This document shows positions 1 through 6,428 of a stretch of 32,545 nt of DNA, in pieces; the stretch's first letter is position 1; each line of letters starts with the position of its first letter. The stretch comes from Iodobacter sp. BJB302. Its GTDB lineage: Bacteria > Pseudomonadota > Gammaproteobacteria > Burkholderiales > Chitinibacteraceae. The notes under the pieces are model-generated. The model saw only the letters and a list, made by a program, of their open reading frames with translations, was not told the DNA's origin and searched no databases. A program made the position numbers and the translations under genes. Location: NCBI RefSeq assembly GCF_002735645.1, contig NZ_PDZG01000054.1, positions 1-32,545 on the forward strand, written 5' to 3'.

Positions 1-126
1 CATTAGAAAAACTCCCGACTTGGCCCAATAGCCGAATTGACGAGCTGCTGCCATTTGTTAAAGATCAGAACCCACAAGATAACGAAGGCTAAAGCAGCTG
101 GCTAGGTGGGAGGGCTGAGCGCTTAC
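1..126 (+). mobile_element. Right end of an IS66-family insertion sequence (truncated by the window edge)
   Basis: The first 92 bases encode the tail of an IS66-type transposase. The sequence ends in CGCTTAC at 120-126, the reverse complement of the GTAAGCG start typical of IS66 terminal inverted repeats, so I place the element boundary at 126. The rest of the element lies upstream of the window. The bases that follow belong to a dispersed repeat, not to the IS. The 8-bp target duplication expected for this family cannot be tested because the left end is not visible. Confidence 0.7.
3..92 (+). CDS. IS66 family transposase, C-terminal fragment (5' end outside window)
   Basis: The reading frame is open from base 3 to a TAA at 90-92 and gives 29 residues, starting LEKLPTWPNSRIDELLPF. 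This matches the IS66 C-terminal element, in which a (T/E)xLP..PNSRIDELLP pattern closes the transposase (TnpC). The protein would carry out DDE-type transposition together with the small TnpA and TnpB proteins encoded upstream in such elements. Only the tail is visible, so intactness cannot be judged. The match is by recognition of the motif, not a search. Confidence 0.7.
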   Translation, partial: LEKLPTWPNSRIDELLPFVKDQNPQDNEG

Positions 127-180
127 TGTGGAACTATGTGTTCTCCTTTTACTCTGTGGTTCAAGATTTAGGTTTTTGTT
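127..180. repeat. Half copy of the CTCTGTG/CTTGAA dispersed repeat, next to the IS66 end
   Basis: The stretch around 137-180 (GTGTTCTCCTTTTACTCTG followed by TGGTTCAAGATTTAGG) closely resembles the right arm of the repeat at 13663-13821 (GTGTTTTCCTTTTCCTCCG, then TGTTTCAAGACGTGGG). The matching left arm is absent and IS66 sequence stands in its place, which suggests the element inserted into or beside this repeat. Confidence 0.5.
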
Positions 181-241
181 AGGGGGATTTTGTCTGGGCA
201 GTGAGTCATTGCTTTTTATTGCATCATGTTTGGAGCGGCAA

Positions 242-922
242 GTGAGCAAAGAAATTATCAGAAATAGCATCTGGAAGCAGAATGCGGGTTTGGTGCAGGT
301 TTTAGGCATGTGCCCTGTGTTGGTGGTTTCCAGCAATATTGTGAATGGCGTGTCTCTGGGATTAGCGACCAGTATGGTGATGCTGCTTTCTGGCGCGGCT
401 ATCGCAGCAATTCGGCAATTTGTGCCCAATGAATTACGCAGCCCGATTTTTATTCTGATCATCGCCGCGCTGGTGACCGTGGTCGATTTGCTGTTCAATG
501 CCTACGCGCATGGCCTGTATGTGGTGCTGGGGATTTTTATTCCGCTGATTACCACCAATTGCATCGTGTTGGCCCGCGCCGAAGCCTTTGCCTCCCGCAA
601 TAGCGTCTGGGATTCTGCCCTCGATGGTTTCTTTATGGGGATAGGCCTGACCATGGTGCTGGCGGTGTTGGGCGGGATGCGCGAGCTGGTGGGTAAGGGC
701 ACATTGCTATCAGGCATCGATCTGGTGTTTGGCCCTGCAGCCAAAGCGTGGACGATATATATTATCCCCGTCGATATGCATTACCAGTTTTTGCTCGCCA
801 TCCTTCCCCCCGGTGCATTTATCGGTCTTGGGCTGTTAATTGCAGGCAAAACGGCAATGGATAAAAGAGCAGAAGCCAGAGCACAATCAGTGCGGCTGCC
901 AGATGCTGTGCCGAATCACTGA
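242..922 (+). CDS. rsxE: Electron transport complex subunit RsxE/RnfE
   Basis: Integral inner-membrane subunit of the Rsx/Rnf complex, which couples NAD(P)H-ferredoxin-type electron transfer to ion movement and, in E. coli, keeps SoxR reduced. The 226-residue product is close to the usual RsxE length and is almost entirely hydrophobic, with about six membrane segments. Family blocks include LGMCPVL near the N-terminus, the ITTNCIVLARAEAFASRN loop, and GGMRELVGKGTL. I chose the GTG at 242 because GGAG lies six bases upstream (232-235) and the protein then begins at the family position (SKEIIRNSIWKQN). An ATG at 128 in the same frame would add about 38 residues translated from repeat and IS-flank DNA. 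No rsxG precedes it here; an IS66 end does. The downstream neighbours end in nth, a common partner. Confidence 0.9.
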   Translation: MSKEIIRNSIWKQNAGLVQVLGMCPVLVVSSNIVNGVSLGLATSMVMLLSGAAIAAIRQFVPNELRSPIFILIIAALVTVVDLLFNAYAHGLYVVLGIFIPLITTNCIVLARAEAFASRNSVWDSALDGFFMGIGLTMVLAVLGGMRELVGKGTLLSGIDLVFGPAAKAWTIYIIPVDMHYQFLLAILPPGAFIGLGLLIAGKTAMDKRAEARAQSVRLPDAVPNH

Positions 923-1067
923 GCTTTTAGCTTATCTGTTGTTAGCCAGCCTGGTTTGGTGGCTGATGAGCATGGGCTTTTGGGGCAGGCTGGCGCTGCT
1001 GGTGCTGGGCTCCGTGGCGCTTGTCGTGGCGCTGTATTATTACTTTCAGATAATGAGCATACCCTAG
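903..1067 (+). CDS. Small two-helix membrane protein, unknown function
   Basis: The reading frame starting at ATG 903 overlaps the end of rsxE by 20 bases and gives 54 residues. Two hydrophobic stretches, LLAYLLLASLVWWLM and LALLVLGSVALVVALYYY, are separated by a short polar turn, so it should span the inner membrane twice. The same frame extends upstream to 840, but that part lies inside rsxE and is less likely to be translated. No strong ribosome binding site is visible, and expression would probably rely on coupling to rsxE. I do not recognise the family. Position between rsxE and nth suggests it is cotranscribed; a role with the Rsx complex would be speculation. Confidence 0.5.
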   Translation: MLCRITELLAYLLLASLVWWLMSMGFWGRLALLVLGSVALVVALYYYFQIMSIP

Positions 1068-1120
1068 GATGAGTGGGATGAGATGTCTGATGATGATTTT
1101 TCTAAATAAATAGGTCCCTC

Positions 1121-1372
1121 ATGGCATTAAAAATATCCAAAGAAGCTGAAGCCTTATTGGTGAAGTCGATTCGCCGTTATTTCGATGAAAATATGGATGA
1201 GCCGATTGGTGGCTTGCAGGCGGGGATGCTGCTGGATTTCTTTATGAAAGAAATTGCGCCTAGTGTTTATAACCAGGCCATCGCGGATGCACAGGCCTAT
1301 ATGCAAGACAAAACATTGGATATGCCAGGAACGTGCTTTGAGCCAGAAATGAATTTCTGGAATAAAAAATGA
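1121..1372 (+). CDS. DUF2164 family protein
   Basis: An 83-residue cytoplasmic protein with no membrane segment. The N-terminal pattern ISKEAEALLVKSIRRYFDEN and the following IGGLQAGMLLDFFMKEIAPSVYNQAI match what I know of DUF2164, a short family of unknown function found in proteobacteria and firmicutes. A weak AGG at 1112-1114 sits six bases before the ATG. Its last codons overlap the start of nth in an ATGA junction (1369-1372), so the two are probably translationally coupled. This suggests co-expression with endonuclease III but does not define a function. Confidence 0.8.
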   Translation: MALKISKEAEALLVKSIRRYFDENMDEPIGGLQAGMLLDFFMKEIAPSVYNQAIADAQAYMQDKTLDMPGTCFEPEMNFWNKK

Positions 1373-2019
1373 ATAAAGAAACTCGGCGTATTTTTTATCA
1401 GCGCCTTGCCGGTCTGGACCCTAATCCCACTACCGAGCTGAACTACAGCACACCCTTCGAGCTGCTCACAGCCGTCTTGCTGTCGGCTCAGGCTACCGAT
1501 GTGGGCGTCAACAAAGCGACTAAGCGTTTGTTTCCTGTTGCGAATACACCTGAAAGTATTCTGGCTCTGGGGCTGGAGGGGCTTGAATCCTATATTGCCA
1601 CCATCGGCCTATATCACAGCAAGGCCAAACACCTGCTGCAAACCTGTCAGATGCTGATCGATTTGCACGGCAGCGAAGTACCGCAAGACAGAGCGTCGCT
1701 GGAAGCACTGCCCGGGGTTGGCCGGAAAACCGCCAATGTGGTGATGAATACCGCGTTTGGCATACCGACAATTGCGGTCGACACACATATCTTCCGCGTA
1801 TCCAACCGCACTGGCTTAGCGCCGGGTAAAGACGTGAAAGTAGTCGAAGAAAAACTGCTTAAAGTCACCCCAAATGAATTCAAACTCAACGCCCACCACT
1901 GGCTGATTCTGCACGGCCGCTACGTATGCAAAGCGCGTAAGCCCGAATGCTGGAGCTGCGTAGTGAATGATGTGTGCGATTACAAATCCAAACAAATCAC
2001 CCCGCCACCGGGGCGGTGA
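1369..2019 (+). CDS. nth: Endonuclease III (DNA glycosylase/AP lyase)
   Basis: Base-excision repair enzyme that removes oxidised pyrimidines from DNA and cleaves the abasic site by beta-elimination. The 216-residue protein has the helix-hairpin-helix LPGVGRKTANVV with catalytic Lys120, the catalytic Asp138 in VDTHIFRV, and the four cluster cysteines Cys187, Cys194, Cys197 and Cys203 in the C-x6-C-x2-C-x5-C spacing of the [4Fe-4S] cluster. These positions coincide with those of E. coli Nth. The start overlaps the stop of the DUF2164 gene. The gene closes the rsxE-to-nth cluster; the Rsx complex and this iron-sulphur enzyme are frequently adjacent in gammaproteobacteria and betaproteobacteria. 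Confidence 0.97.
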   Translation: MNKETRRIFYQRLAGLDPNPTTELNYSTPFELLTAVLLSAQATDVGVNKATKRLFPVANTPESILALGLEGLESYIATIGLYHSKAKHLLQTCQMLIDLHGSEVPQDRASLEALPGVGRKTANVVMNTAFGIPTIAVDTHIFRVSNRTGLAPGKDVKVVEEKLLKVTPNEFKLNAHHWLILHGRYVCKARKPECWSCVVNDVCDYKSKQITPPPGR

Positions 2020-2187
2020 GGGGGAGTTTATGAGTCTTTAGGGGGCGGTTTTTGTATCTATTATTGAAATCGTTAATCCAATTAGGGGCGTGGCTATGAG
2101 AGAAAAATGCCAAGAAAAAATGCAGGTCGATAATATTTAGCTTTGTGAGTTTTAGTCTTTTTCCGGCTGAATATTAGGAGCTTGAAT

Positions 2188-2943
2188 ATGATCGACATTC
2201 ATAAAATTACTATTTCTCGTTCACAGCTTGACGCTATTCCTGATGACGAGAGGAAGCTATTAGCGCTTATTGCTCATGCTGCCAATGAGCTCAATATTTT
2301 TGCAAAGCTTTTTCATTTTTCTGCTGGAGGGTGTTCTGATAATCCGATTTTGAAAAATGCAGAAAAGGCTCAGACTTTTGCCTTGGGGCGGGTGTTGACG
2401 GGGAAAATTTATGAATGTTGGAATTTGCTTCAGGTGGCATTCTTTCAACGCCCTGCTTTGTCACAGACATATCTCTCGCGGTTTGATCCAGAGTCGAAGA
2501 AGGCGTTAAAGGACGTGAAGCAATATTTTGGGAAGAGTAATTTAATATCAAAAGTGCGAAATAAGCATGCTTTTCACTATTCTTTAGATCAAATAGATGC
2601 CGGATACCATGCTTTAGGCGAAGGTGATTCACTTGATCTTTATTTGTCGGAATATTGTGCAAATAGACTTTATGTTTTTGGTGAGAGTATTGCTGGTCGA
2701 GCAATGTTAGAAACAATTATGGTTGGTGATGCAGAAGGGGCATTAAGGCGACTTATTGACGATACCAGTAAAATGGTGAGTCTTATTAATATCGTGATTG
2801 GAGAGATTATTGAGATTTGTATTAATACTCATCTTGGTGGAACACTGTACTCATTGGGTGCACAAGTAATTGAGATAGAAGCCCCCAGTTCTCAAGACGT
2901 TAGCATCCCCTATTTCATTGAAATTGAGAGAACAGAAGAATGA
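2188..2943 (+). CDS. Uncharacterised protein with a HEPN-like RNxxxxH motif
   Basis: I do not recognise a named family. The ATG at 2188 has TAGGAG at 2175-2180, seven bases upstream; the TTG at 2182 is a poorer choice. The 251-residue product has no signal peptide or clear membrane segment and looks largely helical. Residues in KVRNKHAFHYS form R-N-x4-H, the pattern used by HEPN ribonucleases (Rx4-6H, often with N or D after R). The gene is visibly more AT-rich than nth and stands alone between a 168-base spacer and a hairpin, in a convergent arrangement with the next operon, which fits an accessory gene. A HEPN assignment is an inference from one motif; other helical proteins could show it by chance. 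No antitoxin-like partner is adjacent. Confidence 0.75.
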   Translation: MIDIHKITISRSQLDAIPDDERKLLALIAHAANELNIFAKLFHFSAGGCSDNPILKNAEKAQTFALGRVLTGKIYECWNLLQVAFFQRPALSQTYLSRFDPESKKALKDVKQYFGKSNLISKVRNKHAFHYSLDQIDAGYHALGEGDSLDLYLSEYCANRLYVFGESIAGRAMLETIMVGDAEGALRRLIDDTSKMVSLINIVIGEIIEICINTHLGGTLYSLGAQVIEIEAPSSQDVSIPYFIEIERTEE

Positions 2944-2978
2944 AATTAAAAATAATTCTGATTGAATTTGTTTTAATT

Positions 2979-3016
2979 GTCGCCTTTTAAACCACAAATG
3001 TAGCTTAAAAGGCGAC
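2979..3016. terminator. 12-bp perfect hairpin between convergent genes
   Basis: GTCGCCTTTTAA at 2979-2990 and TTAAAAGGCGAC at 3005-3016 are perfect inverted repeats with a 14-base loop. It lies 35 bases after the unknown gene and 65 bases after the end of the ABC permease on the other strand, so it could terminate both. There is no long T-run, so termination strength is uncertain. Confidence 0.5.
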
Positions 3017-3081
3017 GATGTTTTGGTGGTATTAATGTGGCATAAAAATGCTTTAGTGCAATTACTAGAGTCGTATCAGCA

Positions 3082-4335
3082 TCAATCCTTCTGCATCACC
3101 ATTTTCTGCCATCTCCAAATCAATAAACAAATGGCAATTGCTGCGTGTATTGCGCTGATTAAAATGCTGGCAATCGCCGATGTGTGGCTGATCGGCATCA
3201 GGATAGAGGCCAGGCTTTCCAGCCCGCTGCTGTGGGCTAAGAAGGGCAGCAGGCCGTTGATGATGGCCAGACAGAGCAGGCTGCTGGCGAGTATCCGTTT
3301 GCTATTGCTATTTAATGCGATGAATAAGCAGATGGCGCAGTCCCGCAGCAAGATCAGGGAGATGGATATCGGTGTGCTGTCAGCAAAGTCGCCAGTGCCC
3401 TGGTTGCCTGCAAGTAGTGCAAAAATACAAGACAGGATTAGTGTCGTTGGCCAGAGCGGCAGATTGATCAGAGCCCCGTGCCAGTTCTGGCTTTGAATGC
3501 GGGTGATGACCCGTTGCCAGACGGTGAAGCCATTGGGCTCTGCAAAGAGCATGGCATAAGTCATTGCACTGCAAATAATCAGCCCGAGCATTGCCAGCTG
3601 ATCATGTTTAAAACCAGCAAAGAAAACGGCCAGCAGGCAGGCAAACAAGGGCCATGCCCAAGGCAGGGTGCGTACTTGCAGGGCATTTTGCATCAGCCGC
3701 CATGCAGCAAACACACTGCAAAATGCAAAGAAAGAGCCCGCCAGCAGCTGAAATTGCAGCGGCAGAAATGGGATATTCCACCAGGTAATCGGCGTGTCGC
3801 TCATCTCAAACAGATTGGGCATCATAAAAAAAGCAGGGATGGCCAGCAGCAAATTAAAGCTGCCCCGGCGGTTTTGAGCCAGATCGGAGTGGCCCAGTTG
3901 CAGATTGATCACCAGCGCCGTGCCATGCAGCAACAGGGCGATGGCAATCATTGATAGCGCCTTGCTGATGGCATTGATTGGATTGCCTGGCAGCTCTGCC
4001 ACCAGCAGCATCAGCAGGCAGAGTGCGCCGCCATACCAATTAAACAGCGTTGCGCCAAATAGCTTGCCCCAGGTCATGTCCCACGGGCTAAGCGCACTCA
4101 TTCTTTGCTGATCCCATGTGTGATCGCGCTGCTCGTCACCAATTGCGGCTGCTGCATTTTTTGTGCCCCACAGCCAGACTATCCCCACAAAAAGCGTCAC
4201 CGCAGTGCTGCCCAGCTTGCTTAATTCTGTGTTCATTCCCACGGCTAAAAAAATCAGCGCAAGGATGGCAGGCATGCCGATTAAGCGTTGCATGGAAAAA
4301 CTTAACCACAGATTGCGTTTAAATTCTGGATTCAT
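3082..4335 (-). CDS. ABC transporter membrane protein (ABC-2-like permease)
   Basis: A 417-residue polytopic membrane protein with roughly ten to twelve hydrophobic segments and very few charged residues outside the N-terminus. I chose the ATG at 4335 because GGAAGGAA sits just upstream (4341-4348); the frame is open further up to 4386 but without a comparable site. The gene follows the ABC ATPase on the same strand, so it is the probable membrane half of that transporter. The N-terminal layout (short basic cytoplasmic tail, first helix, then a loop containing DEQRDHTWDQQRMS) resembles ABC-2 export permeases. The substrate cannot be deduced. Its start overlaps the stop of a 30-codon ORF in an ATGA junction. 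Confidence 0.8.
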   Translation of the reverse strand: MNPEFKRNLWLSFSMQRLIGMPAILALIFLAVGMNTELSKLGSTAVTLFVGIVWLWGTKNAAAAIGDEQRDHTWDQQRMSALSPWDMTWGKLFGATLFNWYGGALCLLMLLVAELPGNPINAISKALSMIAIALLLHGTALVINLQLGHSDLAQNRRGSFNLLLAIPAFFMMPNLFEMSDTPITWWNIPFLPLQFQLLAGSFFAFCSVFAAWRLMQNALQVRTLPWAWPLFACLLAVFFAGFKHDQLAMLGLIICSAMTYAMLFAEPNGFTVWQRVITRIQSQNWHGALINLPLWPTTLILSCIFALLAGNQGTGDFADSTPISISLILLRDCAICLFIALNSNSKRILASSLLCLAIINGLLPFLAHSSGLESLASILMPISHTSAIASILISAIHAAIAICLLIWRWQKMVMQKD

Positions 4336-4424
4336 ATCGTTTCCTTCCTGGTGCGCAGGAAAATTCTCTGCAAGTTTTTCCCGCAAAAGCTCAACGCTAA
4401 ATGTTGTTTGATTTCATTGCTCAT
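4332..4424 (-). CDS. Possible 30-residue ORF linking the ABC ATPase and permease genes
   Basis: On the minus strand an ATG at 4424 overlaps the ATPase stop codon (ATGA), and the ORF ends with a TGA that overlaps the permease ATG at 4335 (again ATGA). AAGGA lies about six bases before the start. The product begins MSNEIKQHLALSFCGKNLQR and is basic and short. It may be a real small protein or only a translated bridge that couples ATPase and permease synthesis. An alternative is a decayed or frameshifted N-terminal extension of the permease, since that frame is also open across this stretch. Confidence 0.4.
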   Translation of the reverse strand: MSNEIKQHLALSFCGKNLQRIFLRTRKETI

Positions 4425-5335
4425 TTTGTGTCCTTGCTGGCGATGGTGCGCAGATAAGCTTGTTGCAAGTTCTGTTCGCCAAAGCTGCTGATGGCTAGCC
4501 CTGCCTGGATCAGCTCTGCCAGTAATTGGGCCTGCTCATCGCTTGTGCCGCTGAAATCAAACTCGGCGTGATTGTCCTGATGTTTGCTGAGCACCACTTT
4601 GGAGTGGCCGGCCAGTATTTCGGCAAGCTGCGGGTTGGGGCTGGCCAGGCTGAGCTGCAAGGCTCTGCTGCTGTGTGAGCTGCCCGACAATGCGCGGTGC
4701 TCGAGGATTTTTCCGTCTTTCAGCACCAGCATATGGCTGGAATAGGCTTCCAGCTCGGCCAGAATGTGCGATGAAACCAAGAGTGTCATGCCGCTGGCTT
4801 GCAGTTGCCTGAATAATATCGCCAGCTCATTACGCGCTTCCGGGTCTAGGCCCGATGCGGGCTCGTCCAGCAGCAATACCTGCGGAGCATGAATAATCGC
4901 CTGCCCGATGGCGACCCTCTGGCGCAAGCCTCGCGACAAGCTACTGGCTTTTTGCCCCAGCCGATCTTGTAAAGACAAGCGCTGCGCCGTGTTATTGATG
5001 GCGGCCGTAATCGCGTCTTTTGCCAGGCCTTGCGATGCCGCCGCATATTCCAGGCACTGCGCCACGGTTAAATCCTGGTAAAGGCCAAAGAAATCAGATA
5101 AATAGCCCATCTGCCGGTGTACCGCGCGAGGCTCTTCCTGCACATCTAAGCCCGCCACAGCAATAGAGCCGGAAAGTGGCGTTTCAAGGCCGGCAATGCA
5201 GCGCATCAAGGTGGTTTTACCCGCGCCATTAGCCCCCACCAGCGCCGTAACGCTGCCACGCTCTACACTCAGATTCAATTGATTTAAAGCCCGGTGGCCG
5301 GGGTAATCAAAGGTAAGGCCAGAAATTTGGATCAT
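4421..5335 (-). CDS. ABC transporter ATP-binding protein
   Basis: Energises transport by the neighbouring membrane protein through ATP hydrolysis. The 304-residue protein carries Walker A GANGAGKT (34-41), the signature LSRGLRQRV (about 133-141), Walker B VLLLDEP with Asp157/Glu158, the D-loop SGLDPEA, and the switch His190 in LLVSSH. The remaining 85 or so residues form a C-terminal extension usual in ABC-2 (drug, antibiotic or polysaccharide export type) ATPases. The insert between Walker A and the signature (MGYLSDFFGLYQDLTV) also fits that class. It is the first gene of a minus-strand operon with the 30-codon ORF and the permease. Substrate unknown. Confidence 0.92.
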   Translation of the reverse strand: MIQISGLTFDYPGHRALNQLNLSVERGSVTALVGANGAGKTTLMRCIAGLETPLSGSIAVAGLDVQEEPRAVHRQMGYLSDFFGLYQDLTVAQCLEYAAASQGLAKDAITAAINNTAQRLSLQDRLGQKASSLSRGLRQRVAIGQAIIHAPQVLLLDEPASGLDPEARNELAILFRQLQASGMTLLVSSHILAELEAYSSHMLVLKDGKILEHRALSGSSHSSRALQLSLASPNPQLAEILAGHSKVVLSKHQDNHAEFDFSGTSDEQAQLLAELIQAGLAISSFGEQNLQQAYLRTIASKDTK

Positions 5336-5423
5336 GGAAGTCTCGGGTTGATCTGACTAGATTTGACAGCATCATACTGGATACAGACAGGGAATTATTG
5401 TTAGGATGTGCGCAATATCGCAG

Positions 5424-5790
5424 GGCAGGTGAAACCTCATATGAGCTAACCAAAATCAAAAAGACCTTTTTAGTGCCTTCGGCACGTTGATTTTGGAGCG
5501 GTTAGCCACCGCGGGGGCCTTCCTTTCTTGAACGGCCAAGAAACGAAGCCAAAGAAGGCCGCCCCACGAAACACGAAGGCCCCTCATCTGCGGACAATCG
5601 AGCGGCGGCTGCGGAACTCGCTCGCAGGCTCGCTCAGACAGTCCTCACCGAAACCCCGCCCGCTTGTTCCTCGCTTCGGCGTGTTTCAAGGGGACTCAAA
5701 AAGCCCTGTGCAGAGAGAGTGGTCACTATGTTTTTTCGCTGTTGGCTAATGAAAACTTAATTGGTTAGCTGATATGCGGTGAAACCCGCC
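5424..5790. repeat. MITE-like dispersed repeat with imperfect 30-bp terminal inverted repeats
   Basis: This fills most of the 530-base gene-free gap between the ABC operon and msrC. The arms at 5424-5453 and 5761-5790 are imperfect inverted repeats that share ACC.CATAT.AGCTAACCAA. Inside the left arm a nested fold pairs GCTAACC (5445-5451) with GGTTAGC (5500-5506), AAAATCA with TGATTTT, and GTGCC-TTC-GGCAC. The GC-rich core begins GCGGGGGCCTTCCTTTCTTG (near 5510) and contains several shorter inverted repeats; I recall similar cores scattered in betaproteobacterial genomes. The 73-residue frame inside (5528-5749) looks like translated repeat, not a gene. No transposase is present, so any mobility would be non-autonomous. 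Confidence 0.55.
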
Positions 5791-5830
5791 GAATTAAGGT
5801 ATAAGTCCGTGAAAAATGGCGGGTTTCACC
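5778..5830. repeat. 13-bp perfect inverted repeat GGTGAAACCCGCC / GGCGGGTTTCACC
   Basis: The two arms, 5778-5790 and 5818-5830, are separated by 27 bases and lie just upstream of msrC. Related GGCGGGTGAAACCC-type sequence recurs at 28841-28863 before nagZ and, more diverged, at 5424-5436. The spacer contains GGTATAAG, which could serve as a -10 element for msrC. Confidence 0.6.
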
Positions 5831-5865
5831 CGCCCAACTAATCATCAATATTAATTGGAATACAA

Positions 5866-6348
5866 ATGGCAGAAAATTTACTGATTCAAGGTAATAGCAA
5901 AGAAGAGCTGTATCAAAACCTGATTCCACAAGCTTTGGCTTTAATTGAGGGCGAGAGCGATTTGATTGCCGCCATGGCCAATGTTTGCGCTGCCATGCAT
6001 CACACCTTTGGCTGGCTGTGGACGGGTTTTTATATTGTGAAGCAGGATGAGCTGGTGCTCGGGCCATTCCAGGGGCCGATTGCCTGCACCCGTATTCCAA
6101 AAGGGCGCGGTGTTTGCGGTAGTGCATGGGCTCAGGCGCAAACGCTGGTGGTGCCTGATGTAGATGCCTTTGCCGGGCATATCGCCTGCTCATCTTTAGC
6201 ACGCTCAGAAATCGTCTTGCCGCTGATTAATAGCGATGGCGTGGTGCTGGCGGTATTGGATGTGGATTCGGCAGAACTGGCGACGTTTGATGATGTTGAT
6301 GCCAGGTATCTGGCGCAGGTTTGTGAGGCTTTGGTGAAGTTGTTTTAA
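5866..6348 (+). CDS. msrC: Free methionine-(R)-sulfoxide reductase (GAF domain)
   Basis: Reduces free L-methionine-(R)-sulfoxide, a cytoplasmic repair reaction that draws electrons from thioredoxin. The 160-residue protein is a single GAF domain with the family blocks GPFQGPIACTRIPKGRGVCG and GHIACSSLARSEIVLPL. The three redox cysteines are Cys74, Cys84 and Cys108, each exactly ten residues before E. coli MsrC Cys84, Cys94 and Cys118, so the spacing is conserved and the catalytic set is complete. The ATG at 5866 is preceded only by a weak GGA. The gene stands alone, with the repeat cluster upstream and rep 80 bases downstream. Confidence 0.93.
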   Translation: MAENLLIQGNSKEELYQNLIPQALALIEGESDLIAAMANVCAAMHHTFGWLWTGFYIVKQDELVLGPFQGPIACTRIPKGRGVCGSAWAQAQTLVVPDVDAFAGHIACSSLARSEIVLPLINSDGVVLAVLDVDSAELATFDDVDARYLAQVCEALVKLF

Positions 6349-6428
6349 GCCGGCAGTTTCGCCCCTCCGATCAGCGGCAGGCCTGCCCATGTTAAACTTC
6401 GGCCGCTGTTTCACTACCAGGGTTTCTC

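Noticed and set aside
128-241. N-terminal extension of rsxE from the ATG at 128
   Set aside because: It is translated from repeat DNA beside the IS66 end, has no family match, and a good GGAG-GTG start exists at 242.
1069-1113. 14-codon ORF between the small membrane protein and the DUF2164 gene
   Set aside because: Too short, no ribosome binding site and no conserved feature.
3478-3954. 158-codon plus-strand frame opposite the ABC permease
   Set aside because: A shadow of the minus-strand permease gene; no start signal, and the composition is that of reverse-complemented membrane-protein codons.
5528-5749. 73-codon plus-strand frame inside the MITE-like element
   Set aside because: It lies wholly in GC-rich repeat DNA with several inverted repeats, has no ribosome binding site and no recognisable domain.
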